Source of the DNA: Actinomadura hibisca NBRC 15177
GTDB lineage: Bacteria; Actinomycetota; Actinomycetes; Streptosporangiales; Streptosporangiaceae
Assembly (NCBI RefSeq): GCF_001552635.1
Contig: NZ_BCRO01000092.1
Coordinates: 1-53,996 of the forward strand
Direction of reading: 5' to 3'
DNA: 53,996 bases
The position numbers were made by a program, and so were the translations under genes. The notes beneath the pieces are model-generated. The model saw nothing but the letters and a program-made list of their open reading frames with translations, was not told the DNA's origin and ran no database searches. The first letter of the stretch is position 1, and each line of letters starts with the position of its first letter. Below, one piece after another: positions 35,808 to 44,432 of this stretch.

Positions 35808-37097
35808 TCAGCTCGCCAGGGCGGCGGCCAGCTCGTTGTCCTGGGCGGCCCCGACGGCCGCCGGGGCCTCCTCGGCGGCGCCCTCGGCCGCGGGCTCCTC
35901 CTCGACCACCGGGACCGGCAGCACCTTGTCGTAGGAGCGCAGGGTCTCGGCGGCGATCCGGGTCCAGGAGTAGCGCGACCCGGCGCGGTCGGCGGCGGCG
36001 ATCGCCCAGCCGTGCAGCGTGGTCTCCTCGGCCAGCAGCTTGCGCAGCGTGCGGCCGATCATGGTGGGCCGGTCGGCCGGGACGTGCAGGCCGGTGATGC
36101 CGTCCAGCACGCTGTCGGCGTTGCCGCCCGACGGGGTCGCCACGACCGGGACGCCGCAGGCCATGGCCTCCAGCGGCACCATCGACGACGGCTGGTAGGG
36201 CGCCAGCGACAACACCAGGCGGGCGGTGCGCAGCAGCTTGGGCAGCGACTTGCGGGGCAGCCGGCCCAGGAAGATCACGCGGTCGGCCACGTGCAGCTCC
36301 TTGGCCAGCATCCGCAGCCGGTGCACCGCCGGGTCGTTCTCCAGCTCCTCGCGCGCCGGGCCGCCCGCGACGGCCAGCTCGGCGTCGGGGACGTGGGCCA
36401 GGGCGCGGATCGCGGTGGCGACGCCGCCGTCCTCCAGGTCGCGGCTGACGGTGACCAGGCGGGCCCGGTCGCCGCGCGGCATGGCCGGGCCGACCTGGCT
36501 GAACAGGTCGCCGTCCACGCCGTAGGGCAGCACGCCGACGTGCGGCCGCGGCACGCCCATGCGGACCAGCGCGTTGCGCTCGCCGGTGTGGGCGGCCAGC
36601 ACCAGGTCGGCGCCGCAGCCGATCGCGCGCTCCAGCCGCATCCGGGCCGGGTGCACCTCGTGGCCGAGGCGGCGCTCGCCGGCGGCGAGGCCGTGGTAGC
36701 TGGCGACGAAGGGGATGTCCAGCTCGCGGGCGGCGGCGCAGGCGGCCAGGCCGCCGATCCAGCCGTGGGCGTGCACGACGTCGGGGCGGTGCGCGCCGGA
36801 CCAGCGGCGGCGCAGCGCGTCGGCGAGGTCGCGGACGTGCTCCAGCGCCTCGGCGTCGCTCAGCGGGCGGGCGGGCCCGGCGTCCAGCTGGACCAGCGCG
36901 GCGCCGGGGGCGAGGCGGGTCCGGCCGCGGGCGGCGGCGTCGGCGCGGCGGGTGTAGACGGTGACCTGGTTGCCCTCGGCGCCCTCGGTGGCGGGGCGGG
37001 CCAGGGCCTTGGCGAGTTCCCGGACGTGGATGGCCTGCACGCTGTCGCCGTCGAGGTCGGCGGCGGAGACGAAGGCGATGTTCAGGGGGCGGCGCAT
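35808..37097 (-). CDS. GT4-family glycosyltransferase
   Basis: The 429-residue GT-B enzyme starts with IAFVSAADLDGDSVQAIHVREL and has DVVHAHGW, LPYGVDGDLF, VTVSRDLEDGG and the sugar-nucleotide EAMACGVPVVATPSGG motif (GT4 Ex7E-like region, near residue 310). It probably transfers a sugar from a nucleotide donor to a cell-surface or small-molecule acceptor. The last ~40 residues are an acidic Glu/Ala tail without homology to the fold. ATG 37097 has GGAGG eight bases upstream. It is monocistronic, ended by the stem-loop at 35744-35774. Confidence 0.88.
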   Translation of the reverse strand: MRRPLNIAFVSAADLDGDSVQAIHVRELAKALARPATEGAEGNQVTVYTRRADAAARGRTRLAPGAALVQLDAGPARPLSDAEALEHVRDLADALRRRWSGAHRPDVVHAHGWIGGLAACAAARELDIPFVASYHGLAAGERRLGHEVHPARMRLERAIGCGADLVLAAHTGERNALVRMGVPRPHVGVLPYGVDGDLFSQVGPAMPRGDRARLVTVSRDLEDGGVATAIRALAHVPDAELAVAGGPAREELENDPAVHRLRMLAKELHVADRVIFLGRLPRKSLPKLLRTARLVLSLAPYQPSSMVPLEAMACGVPVVATPSGGNADSVLDGITGLHVPADRPTMIGRTLRKLLAEETTLHGWAIAAADRAGSRYSWTRIAAETLRSYDKVLPVPVVEEEPAAEGAAEEAPAAVGAAQDNELAAALAS

Positions 37098-37391
37098 GAT
37101 GTGATCCTCCGGGCTCAGGGCATGAGTGACCTGGAGGTATCTGCGTCTTAGACACCTTCGTGGTGGCCCGCCAGCGGGAATCCCTCCCAGGAGGAAGGAA
37201 GCGGCGGGGGGAGTTCAGTCCCCACCGATTCGCGCGGCGGTCGCTCTGAACGTATCCCCGATGGGTGATCACCGCAAACATGCGTGTGGCGCAGGTCACC
37301 CCAACATGCCGTGCGGGCAAGCCTTTTCGGGGAACCGGATCACGGTGGGCGGCGTCCAAGCAGAATGCCTCTGCTGCCCGGGAAACCTGCG
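37098..37391. promoter_or_regulatory. Divergent promoter region, glycosyltransferase / serpin
   Basis: This 294-base spacer shows no supported gene. It contains a short hairpin CCCGCCAGCGGG (37167-37178) and a perfect palindrome GGTGATCACC (37264-37273) that could be an operator. No promoter boxes could be assigned with confidence. Confidence 0.4.
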
Positions 37392-38627
37392 ATGACCAGG
37401 CTTTTCGCCGCTTCCCTGGGTGCGGCGCTTCCCCTCGGAACGCTCGCCGCGTGCGGCTCCGAGCCGGGGCAAAAAATTCGCACTGTGCGCGGCGTGTCCG
37501 CACGGGTCGCGCCGGTCGATCCGCGCCCGTTCGCCCGCGCCGACACCGTTTTCGGGCTCAACCTGATGCACGCGTGGTGCCAGGAGGATCCCCGCGCGAA
37601 CGTCGTGCTGTCGCCCAGCAGCGTGGCGAGCGGGCTCGGAATGGTGCATCTGGGCGCGCGGGGCGAGACCGCCAAGGCGATGGCCCGCACCCTCGCGTTG
37701 CCGAAGGGGGACCCGCTGCCCGGCCTTAACGCGCGCAACCGGGCGATGAAGGGGATCGGCGGCGACACCACCCTGCACATCACCGACCAGGTGTGGTCCG
37801 ACAAGCAGAACCCGCCCAGCCAGGACTACCTGAACCGGGTCGCGACCGCCTACGACGCGGGCCTCAACCTCCTCGACATCCAGGGCGACCCGGACGGCGC
37901 GCGCCGCACCGTCAACGAGGCTGTCGAGAAGTCCACCCGGGGCCGGATCAGCGACCTGCTGCCCGAGGGCGCGGTGACCAGGGACGTGGGCTGGATCCTC
38001 ACCGACGCCGTCTACCTCAAGGCGCGCTGGGCGGCGGAGTTCAAGCGGAGCGGCACCGGCCGGACCCCGTTCACCACCGCCGACGCGCGCACCGTCCAGG
38101 CCACCACGATGAACCGGGCCGGGCAGTACGGCCTGGCCCGCGTCCCCGGCTGGACGGCGGTCGACATGCCCTACCGGGGCGGCGCCCTCGCCATGACGGC
38201 GCTGCTGCCCGACAGGCCCGCCGCCTGCCCGCGCGTGGACGCCGCCGCCCTCGCCAAGATCACCGGCGCGCTCAGGCCGACCCTGCTCGACCTGACCGTC
38301 CCCAAGGTCGAACTCCGCTCGCGCGCCGACCTGAAACCGCTGCTGACCGGCCTCGGGATGGGCACGGCGTTCTCCGGCGACGCCGACCTGACCGGCATCT
38401 CGCCCAAGGCGACCCGGCTGGCGTTCGTGCGGCACGCGGCGTCGCTGACCATGGACGAGAAGGGCACCGAGGCCGCCGCCGCGACCGGCGCGGGCGTGGG
38501 CGCGCTGGCCGCGCCGCCGCCGGGCGTGAAGGTCGTGTTCGACCGGCCCTACGTGCTCGTCGTCCGCGACACGCGCACCGGGGAGCCGCTGTTCCTGGCC
38601 ACCGTCGCCGACCCGTCGCGCTCCTGA
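37392..38627 (+). CDS. Serpin-family protease inhibitor, predicted lipoprotein
   Basis: The 411-residue protein begins with a lipoprotein signal (MTRLFAASLG to LAAC, lipobox cysteine near residue 21), so it should be exported and lipid-anchored. The serpin body shows NVVLSPSSVASGLGMV, TDAVYLKARW and a C-terminal FDRPYVLVVRDTRTG-LFLATV. The reactive-loop hinge reads DEKGTEAAAATG, the small-residue pattern of inhibitory serpins, so it likely traps serine proteases. The scissile P1 region follows the hinge around GVGALAAPPPG, a loop of small residues that might favour elastase- or subtilisin-like proteases (inference). ATG 37392 starts the signal peptide, whereas the frame open from 37284 lacks one. 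Confidence 0.9.
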   Translation: MTRLFAASLGAALPLGTLAACGSEPGQKIRTVRGVSARVAPVDPRPFARADTVFGLNLMHAWCQEDPRANVVLSPSSVASGLGMVHLGARGETAKAMARTLALPKGDPLPGLNARNRAMKGIGGDTTLHITDQVWSDKQNPPSQDYLNRVATAYDAGLNLLDIQGDPDGARRTVNEAVEKSTRGRISDLLPEGAVTRDVGWILTDAVYLKARWAAEFKRSGTGRTPFTTADARTVQATTMNRAGQYGLARVPGWTAVDMPYRGGALAMTALLPDRPAACPRVDAAALAKITGALRPTLLDLTVPKVELRSRADLKPLLTGLGMGTAFSGDADLTGISPKATRLAFVRHAASLTMDEKGTEAAAATGAGVGALAAPPPGVKVVFDRPYVLVVRDTRTGEPLFLATVADPSRS

Positions 38628-38640
38628 GGCAGGCGCGCGC

Positions 38641-39258
38641 ATGGACCTCTGGTACGTCGCCTACGGCTCCAACCTGTACCGGGAGCGGTTCGCCTGCTAC
38701 CTGGCGGGCGGCACCCCGGCGGGCGGCGCGCGCCGCTACACCGGCTGCCGCGACACCCGCCCGGCCCGCGCCGAACGGTCGGTCACCCTGCCGGGCGGGA
38801 TCTACTTCGCGCTGGAGTCCCTCACCTGGGGCGGCGGCATGGCGTTCTACGACCCGGCGCTGCCGGGCCGCGCCGCCGCCCGCGCCTACCTGCTCACCCG
38901 CCAGCAGTTCTGCGACGTCATGGCGCAGGAGATGCGGCGCGGGACCGGTACCGACCCCGACCTGTCGGAGGTGCTGCGCACCGGCCGCCAGCGCCTCGGC
39001 CCCGGCCGCTACGAGACCGTCCTCAAGATCGGCGAGCGCGGCGGGCACCCCATGCTGACCTTCACCGCCCCCGAGGCCGCCGCCGAGGCCGCCCTGAACG
39101 CGCCCACCGCCCCCTACCTGGCCATGCTCGGCCACGGGCTGCGCGAGGCGCACGGCTGGGACGCCGGCCGCGCCGCCGCCTACCTCGCCGCCCGGCCCGG
39201 CGCGCGCGGAGCCTGGACGACGGGCGCGATCACCGCGCTGCTAGCGTCGGGCCCATGA
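38641..39258 (+). CDS. YGSNL-motif protein (gamma-glutamylcyclotransferase-like fold)
   Basis: This 205-residue protein starts MDLWYVAYGSNLYRERF; the YGSN loop near the N-terminus is the hallmark of the GGCT/AIG2-like fold, where it binds the glutamyl group. Similar actinobacterial proteins are often labelled histone deacetylase, which the sequence does not support. The substrate is unknown. It follows the serpin gene by 13 bases and overlaps bcp by ATGA, so the three may be co-transcribed. Confidence 0.65.
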   Translation: MDLWYVAYGSNLYRERFACYLAGGTPAGGARRYTGCRDTRPARAERSVTLPGGIYFALESLTWGGGMAFYDPALPGRAAARAYLLTRQQFCDVMAQEMRRGTGTDPDLSEVLRTGRQRLGPGRYETVLKIGERGGHPMLTFTAPEAAAEAALNAPTAPYLAMLGHGLREAHGWDAGRAAAYLAARPGARGAWTTGAITALLASGP

Positions 39259-39710
39259 ACGTCGGTGATGTGGTCCAGGACTTCGAGCTGCCCGACGAGA
39301 CCGGGACGCCGCGCACGCTGAGCGGCCTGCTGGAGAAGGGCCCGGTCGTGCTCTTCTTCTACCCGGCCGCGATGACGCCCGGCTGCACGGCCGAGGCGTG
39401 CCACTTCCGCGACCTGGTCGCCGAGCTGGCCGAGGTCGGCGCGCACCCCGTCGGGATCAGCGCCGACGCGGTGGACAAGCAGAAGGAGTTCGCCGACAAG
39501 CACGGCTTCGGCTACCCGCTGCTGTCGGACCCCGACGGGACGGTCCGCGCGCTGTTCGGCGTCAAGCGCGGCATCGCGCTCATGCCGACCAAGCGGCAGA
39601 CGTTCGTCATCGGCACCGACCGCCGCGTGCTGGAGATCGTCAAGAGCGAGGTGCGGATGAACGCGCACGCCGACAAGGCGCTGGAGGCCCTGCGCGCCCG
39701 CGCGAAGTAG
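39255..39710 (+). CDS. bcp: Bcp/PrxQ-type thioredoxin-dependent peroxiredoxin
   Basis: The 151-residue protein has the peroxidatic motif TPGCTAEAC near residue 40, with the resolving cysteine five residues after the peroxidatic one, as in PrxQ enzymes. FFYPAAMTPG and GYPLLSDPDG are also typical. It reduces hydroperoxides in the cytoplasm. It starts in an ATGA overlap and ends 12 bases from the convergent CocE/NonD gene. Confidence 0.92.
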   Translation: MNVGDVVQDFELPDETGTPRTLSGLLEKGPVVLFFYPAAMTPGCTAEACHFRDLVAELAEVGAHPVGISADAVDKQKEFADKHGFGYPLLSDPDGTVRALFGVKRGIALMPTKRQTFVIGTDRRVLEIVKSEVRMNAHADKALEALRARAK

Positions 39711-39722
39711 CGGGACCCGGGG

Positions 39723-41366
39723 TCAGCCCTCGACGACCGGCAAGGAGATCGACGACGCCCGGCCCGTCGCGTGGAAGACCTCCTGGTCGGCGGTGAGCAG
39801 CCGCGTCGCGGTGCCGATCGGCTCGCCGGTGCCCGGGTTGCGGGCGACGCGCGGGTAGGCCCCGCTGCACACCTGCACCCGGATGCGGTGACCGGCCTGG
39901 AAACGGTGTCCCGCGGGCCACAGTTCCACCGCCACCCGGCGAATCCCGTCCTCGTCCGGATCGTCCACGCCCGGAACCAGGCGCCGCATCCCCTCGCACA
40001 GGTTCAGCGACGTGCCGTCCGGCGCGACGTCGCACAACCGCACCACGAAGTCGGTGTGCTCGCGGTCGGAGCGCACGAACAGCTCCGCCGCCACCGGCCC
40101 GATCGCCTCCAGCGGCCCGGCCAGCTCGGCGGAGGTGAAGGTCAGCACGTCCCGGCGGCGCTCCAGCCTGCGCTGGTCGGTGGACGGATGGGTCTCGCCC
40201 AGCAGCGTCGGCCCGCCCAGGAACGGCGTCGGGTGCGCCGGGTCGTAGCGGTAGCGGTCCGGCTCGGATTCCGGCGGCTCGTCGGGGGAGAGGCCGCCGC
40301 CCGGTTGCAGGTTCCAGCGCTGCTCGCGCATTCCCGGCACCGGCCAGTCGGGGAACTCCCGCCACTCCTCGGCGCCCGTCACGTACACCCGGACCGGCTG
40401 CTCGCGCAGCCCGGACGGGTCGTCCAGCAGATGCGCGCGGAACCACGACAGCGCCTCGCCGATCGAGCCCCGCATCATCCGCTGGTCGGCGTGGAACCAC
40501 GGGCCGATCGTCAGGTAGGGGCGGTGGCCCGCCGCGCGCAGCGCCGCGTAGTCCTTGAGCTGCCACGGCAGGAAGATGTCGTACCAGCCGCCGGTCATGT
40601 TCACCGGCGCGGAGACCTCCGACACCGTGGGGCTGAAGTCGCGGCGGTCCCAGAACGGGGTGTCCGGCCCGCTGACCAGCAGGTCCTGGAAGAACTTCTG
40701 CTGCTGCCCGGTCGCCAGCACGTCCAGCTCGGCCAGCGGTTTGCCCGACAGCGCCGCCCGGCGGGCCCGGCGCGGCGACATGATGCCGGTCGTCAGCCCC
40801 GACAGCGGGTGCTTCATGCGCGCGGTCAGGTCCACCCAGATCAGCGTGGACTCCAGCGCGAACGTGCCGCCGACGTTGATCGCGTCACGGAACTGCGACG
40901 CGGTGACCTGCATCGACAACGCCTTCAGCTCCGGCCCGGCCTCGGCGGCGACCGCCCACTGCACGTAACCCAGGTAGCTCGGCCCGTGCATCGCGAACGT
41001 GCCGCCGAACCACGGCTGCTCTTTCAGCCACCCGACGGTGGCGAGGCCGTCGTCGCGCTCGTCCAGCGGCTCGAACACCCCGCCGGACCCGAACCCGCCG
41101 CGCACGCTCTGCACCACGGCCTGGAACCCGTGCGAGGCGAACCCCTGCCCGCACATCAGCCCGAACGGCCCGCGCCGCCCGTACGGCGAGCGCACCAGGA
41201 TCGTCGGGGCGCGCTCCACGCCGACCGGCGCGTAGTGGTCGGCGAGCAGCACGACGCCGTCGGCGGCGGGCACCTCCAGATCGCGCCGCACCGTCACCTG
41301 GTGGGGGCCGTTCCGCAGTCCCAGCGCCGTGACCCCCAGCCGGCGCACCAACCCCGTTCCTACCAT
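39723..41366 (-). CDS. CocE/NonD-family alpha/beta hydrolase (X-Pro dipeptidyl-peptidase-like)
   Basis: This protein of about 547 residues has the family nucleophile motif GPSYLGY (GxSYxG) near residue 128, a catalytic His in IGPWFHAD, and a C-terminal jelly-roll domain of the X-Pro dipeptidyl-peptidase type from about residue 310 (VYVTGAEEWREFPDWP onward). Members hydrolyse esters or acyl-peptide bonds; the substrate is unknown. I prefer the ATG at 41366 (MVGTGLVRRLG), since the 22 residues back to 41432 are low-complexity Arg/Pro/Gly. No signal peptide is evident. Confidence 0.85.
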   Translation of the reverse strand: MVGTGLVRRLGVTALGLRNGPHQVTVRRDLEVPAADGVVLLADHYAPVGVERAPTILVRSPYGRRGPFGLMCGQGFASHGFQAVVQSVRGGFGSGGVFEPLDERDDGLATVGWLKEQPWFGGTFAMHGPSYLGYVQWAVAAEAGPELKALSMQVTASQFRDAINVGGTFALESTLIWVDLTARMKHPLSGLTTGIMSPRRARRAALSGKPLAELDVLATGQQQKFFQDLLVSGPDTPFWDRRDFSPTVSEVSAPVNMTGGWYDIFLPWQLKDYAALRAAGHRPYLTIGPWFHADQRMMRGSIGEALSWFRAHLLDDPSGLREQPVRVYVTGAEEWREFPDWPVPGMREQRWNLQPGGGLSPDEPPESEPDRYRYDPAHPTPFLGGPTLLGETHPSTDQRRLERRRDVLTFTSAELAGPLEAIGPVAAELFVRSDREHTDFVVRLCDVAPDGTSLNLCEGMRRLVPGVDDPDEDGIRRVAVELWPAGHRFQAGHRIRVQVCSGAYPRVARNPGTGEPIGTATRLLTADQEVFHATGRASSISLPVVEG

Positions 41367-41488
41367 CCCCTTGATCGTATCCCCCCTCGTCCCGGGCGTG
41401 CGCTTCGCGCCCCGGGGAGGGCGGCGGTTCACTACGATCGGGCCGATACCCGGACCAAATCCCCTGCCTTCGAGGAGTGTTCGACGTC

Positions 41489-42559
41489 ATGCCCGTGTGG
41501 TGGAACTGGGGCCAGGCGATCGCCGCGTCCGTCGTCATGGTGATCGCGATCGGCATCGCCGTGGCCTCGCGGATGCTGGCGGGCCGGCTGAACCGGCGCG
41601 CGGGCGACACCCGGTGGGCCTGGGACGACCTGGCGGCCAAGCTGCTGCACGACCTCGCGGTGCCGATGTCGCTGCTGGGCGGGGCGTGGATCGCCGCCGA
41701 GATCCTCATCCCCAACCACGACGCGCTGAACTACACCCGCAAGGTGCTGACCGCGATCACGATCATCATCGTGTCGCTGGCGCTGGCCCGGCTGATCGCG
41801 GGCATCGTCACCTCGGTGGCGATGGCGCGCCAGGGCGTGGCGGCCAACGTCACCATCTTCGCCAACATCACCCGCGTGCTGGTGCTCGGCATCGGCCTGC
41901 TGGTCATGCTGCAGAGCCTCGGGGTGTCGATCACGCCGCTGCTCGGCGCGCTGGGCGTCGGCGGCCTGGCGGTGGCGCTGGCCCTCCAGGACACCCTGGC
42001 CAACCTGTTCGCGGGCGTGCACGTGCTGGCGTCCAAGACCATCGAGCCCGGCGACTACATCCGGCTGTCCAGCGGCCAGGAGGGGTACGTCGTCGACATC
42101 AACTGGCGCAACACCTCCATCCGCACGTTGTCGGACAACATCGAGGTCATCCCGAACCAGCGCTTCTCCGACACCATCCTCACCAACTACCACCGGCCCG
42201 CCCAGGACATGGGCCTGCTCCTCCAGGCGAGCGTCGCCTACGAGAGCGACCTGGAGCAGGTGGAGAAGGTCGTGATCGAGGTCGGCCAGGAGGTCATGGC
42301 CGAGGTCGAGGGCGGCGTGGCCGACGCCGAGGTGCTGGTGCGCTTCCACACCTTCGGCGACTCGGGCATCGGCTTCACCGTCATCCTGCGGACCGGCGAG
42401 TTCGGCGACCAGTTCCGCATCAAGCACGAGTTCGTGAAGCGGCTGCACCGCCGCTTCCGCGCCGAGCGCATCGACATCCCGCTGCCGGTGCTGCGCGTGC
42501 GCAACGAGAACGGCCGCACGGGGAACACCCCGCCGAGCGAGATCGCCTTCGACCGCTGA
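41489..42559 (+). CDS. MscS-family mechanosensitive ion channel
   Basis: The protein has about 356 residues with three or more N-terminal membrane segments and the pore helix plus beta domain signature (GALGVGGLAVALALQDTLANLFAGV, about residues 152-176, then IEPGDYIRL and the conserved PN of IEVIPNQRFSD). It opens under membrane tension to release solutes. GGAG at 41474-41477 lies 11 bases before ATG 41489, so I prefer this over the GTG at 41477. It ends at a very strong bidirectional hairpin. Confidence 0.9.
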   Translation: MPVWWNWGQAIAASVVMVIAIGIAVASRMLAGRLNRRAGDTRWAWDDLAAKLLHDLAVPMSLLGGAWIAAEILIPNHDALNYTRKVLTAITIIIVSLALARLIAGIVTSVAMARQGVAANVTIFANITRVLVLGIGLLVMLQSLGVSITPLLGALGVGGLAVALALQDTLANLFAGVHVLASKTIEPGDYIRLSSGQEGYVVDINWRNTSIRTLSDNIEVIPNQRFSDTILTNYHRPAQDMGLLLQASVAYESDLEQVEKVVIEVGQEVMAEVEGGVADAEVLVRFHTFGDSGIGFTVILRTGEFGDQFRIKHEFVKRLHRRFRAERIDIPLPVLRVRNENGRTGNTPPSEIAFDR

Positions 42560-42564
42560 GGGGC

Positions 42565-42598
42565 GGGACGCCCGCCCACCGTGCGGGGCGGGCGTCCC
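42565..42598. terminator. Bidirectional terminator hairpin, 13-bp perfect stem
   Basis: GGGACGCCCGCCC (42565-42577) pairs perfectly with GGGCGGGCGTCCC (42586-42598) around an eight-base loop. It lies between the convergent MscS and ATPase-ankyrin genes. Confidence 0.85.
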
Positions 42599-42607
42599 GA
42601 CTCGGCT

Positions 42608-42633
42608 GGTCAGCCGGGTCGGCCGGGCTGACC
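42608..42633. terminator. Second hairpin between convergent genes
   Basis: GGTCAGCC (42608-42615) pairs with GGCTGACC (42626-42633). It sits just past the stop of the minus-strand gene and probably adds to termination in that direction. Confidence 0.5.
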
Positions 42634-42649
42634 GACCGGGTCGGTCGGG

Positions 42650-43543
42650 TCAGCTCCGCTGGCCCGACCTGGCCTCCTCGAACCAGCCCAGCATCTCGGT
42701 GTGCCCGAACATCCGGGCGGTGTCGGCGGCCGACGGCTCGCCCGCCCACGGGTCGGCGCCCAGCTCCAGCAGGGCCCGCACCACCTCGGGCTCCTTCTTG
42801 AACACCGCGCCCGCCAGCGGCCGCTGCCCCCGGTCGTTGGGCCGCTCCAGGTCGGCCCCGGCCGCCGCCAGCGCCCGCACCGTGGCGGTCTGCCCGTGGT
42901 AGGCGGCCAGCATCAGCAGCGTGTCGCCCTTCTCGTTGTTGAGGTTGGCGGGCACGCCCGCCTCCACATAGGTGGCGAGCTGCTCGTGCTGGCCGTTGCG
43001 CGCCATGTCGAACAGCCGGGTCGCGAACTCCTCCAGCTCGTGGTCGGCGCCGCTCAGCGGCCGCACGCTCCCCGCGCCGTCGGAGCCGGGGTGGTCGGAG
43101 GTCGCCTCCGACAACTTGCCGCCCAGCGAGCCCGCGTCGTAGCGCAGGTGCTTCTCCAGCGCCACCAGCGCGCCGCTCTCGGGGAAACTGCGGAACCGCA
43201 CGTCGTCGGCGAGCGCCCGCATGATCATCATGCCGCGGCCGGACTCGGCGTTGCTGTCGGGGCCCGCCCCGTCGCCGTCGGCCGCCGCCACGTCGAAGCC
43301 GCGGCCGGAGTCGATCACCTTGATGACGCAGCGCTCGTCCACGATCGTGACGCGCACGGTGTAGTCGTCGCCCGCCTCGGCGTGCCGGATCACGTTGCCG
43401 CACGCCTCGCTGAGCATCAGCTCGATGTCGCCGCGGATGGACTCCTCGACGCCCAGCGTCTCCAGCGCGGAGTCCAGAAGCTGCCGGACGGCGGGCACGC
43501 TCGCCGCGTCGCGGGGCAGCCGAAGGTCGAGATTGAGCTCCAC
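42650..43543 (-). CDS. RsbW-like HATPase fused to ankyrin repeats
   Basis: The protein has about 297 residues. The N-terminal ~140 are a GHKL ATPase of the anti-sigma/serine kinase type: N-box ELMLSEACGNVIRHA, G1 VIDSGRGFDV, G2 SGRGMMIM. A linker leads to a C-terminal ankyrin region (from EFATRLFDMARNGQHEQL; repeats include GDTLLMLAAYHGQTATVRAL and ALLELGADP). RsbW-type domains phosphorylate or bind anti-sigma antagonists, while ankyrin repeats bind protein partners, so the fusion could anchor a partner-switch regulator to a target. I chose GTG 43543 because GGAG lies five bases upstream; GTG 43570 is an alternative. No sigma or anti-anti-sigma gene is adjacent. Confidence 0.85.
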   Translation of the reverse strand: MELNLDLRLPRDAASVPAVRQLLDSALETLGVEESIRGDIELMLSEACGNVIRHAEAGDDYTVRVTIVDERCVIKVIDSGRGFDVAAADGDGAGPDSNAESGRGMMIMRALADDVRFRSFPESGALVALEKHLRYDAGSLGGKLSEATSDHPGSDGAGSVRPLSGADHELEEFATRLFDMARNGQHEQLATYVEAGVPANLNNEKGDTLLMLAAYHGQTATVRALAAAGADLERPNDRGQRPLAGAVFKKEPEVVRALLELGADPWAGEPSAADTARMFGHTEMLGWFEEARSGQRS

Positions 43544-43658
43544 ATCAACTCCAACGTCGCAGCCGGGCACCGTCTGACTTCAGATGGTCCTCTTCTGGAG
43601 TCATCACTGCCCGCGCGACGCGCGCCAAACCTCGGTGACCTGGTGAGGTGGCTCGCGC

Positions 43659-44219
43659 TCAGCCCGGCCAGGCGTCCCGGGCGGCCAGTTCCAGCACCAG
43701 CGCGCCGATGTTCCAGGCGTCGTCGGGCCCGCTGTGGTGGCGTCCCTCCAGGGGCAGCCCGGCGTGCTCCAGCGCCTGGGCCATGCCGGGGCGCCGCCGC
43801 AGGCCGTGGGCCTCGGTGAAGATCTTCTTTGCGTTGGTGTGCCGCCGGCCGAAGGGATACCGGGGGCCGCCGGGGCCGCACTGCCGCTCGAACTGCTTGC
43901 GGTCGTAGTCGCCCCAGCTCGCCCAGGCGCGCTTCCGCGCGTCATGGGCCTCGACCAGCAGCTCACACGCCTCGGCGAAGGTGACCCCACGTGCCACCTC
44001 CTGCGGAGTGAGGCCGGTCAGCCCGGTGCAGAACGCGCTGACCTCCGAGCGTTGCGGCCGCACCAGGACGCGGTGCTTGGCCACCCGCTCGCGCGCCGCC
44101 AAGTCCACCACGCACAGCCCGATCTCGATGATCTCGCTCGTCTGGCCGGGCGGTGGTTGCCCGGTCCAGCAGGTGGCCTCCACGTCGACCACGTTGAGGA
44201 GCTGTCCGTGCGGTTCCAT
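43659..44219 (-). CDS. DEDDh 3'-5' exonuclease
   Basis: The 186-residue protein shows ExoI VVDVEATCW (D and E ligands), and ExoIII HSGPDDAWNIG (H and D), as in KapD/ERI1-like DEDDh nucleases that trim RNA or single-stranded DNA using two metal ions. ExoII is around ASWGDYDRKQFERQ. The start at ATG 44219 begins the fold; an upstream open frame up to 45083 is antisense to the GrpE-like gene. It is divergent from the Hsp70 operon with a 213-bp gap. Confidence 0.88.
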   Translation of the reverse strand: MEPHGQLLNVVDVEATCWTGQPPPGQTSEIIEIGLCVVDLAARERVAKHRVLVRPQRSEVSAFCTGLTGLTPQEVARGVTFAEACELLVEAHDARKRAWASWGDYDRKQFERQCGPGGPRYPFGRRHTNAKKIFTEAHGLRRRPGMAQALEHAGLPLEGRHHSGPDDAWNIGALVLELAARDAWPG

Positions 44220-44432
44220 GGCCGGGACACTACTGATCATTCTTTCGGCGGGCGATCGGTTTTCCGCCCGCGCCGCACGCCCGCGACCCCTTTGATCAGG
44301 GGGTTTTAGGCCCTGCTTCGCACCGTTGCGGATCGTGCCGCGCTTGCCGATGCTGGTCGGGACGGGCAGGGGAGTTCTTCCGGTGCGGGGATGCGCGTGC
44401 GGGCAACACCGCGTGACACGACGGGACCGACG

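Noticed and set aside
35742..37151. Plus-strand frame opposite the glycosyltransferase
   Set aside because: The minus strand has GT4 motifs and a GGAGG site; the plus frame is low complexity.
37098..37391. Cyclic-di-AMP or other riboswitch ahead of the glycosyltransferase
   Set aside because: Short hairpins exist but I could not match any conserved riboswitch core.
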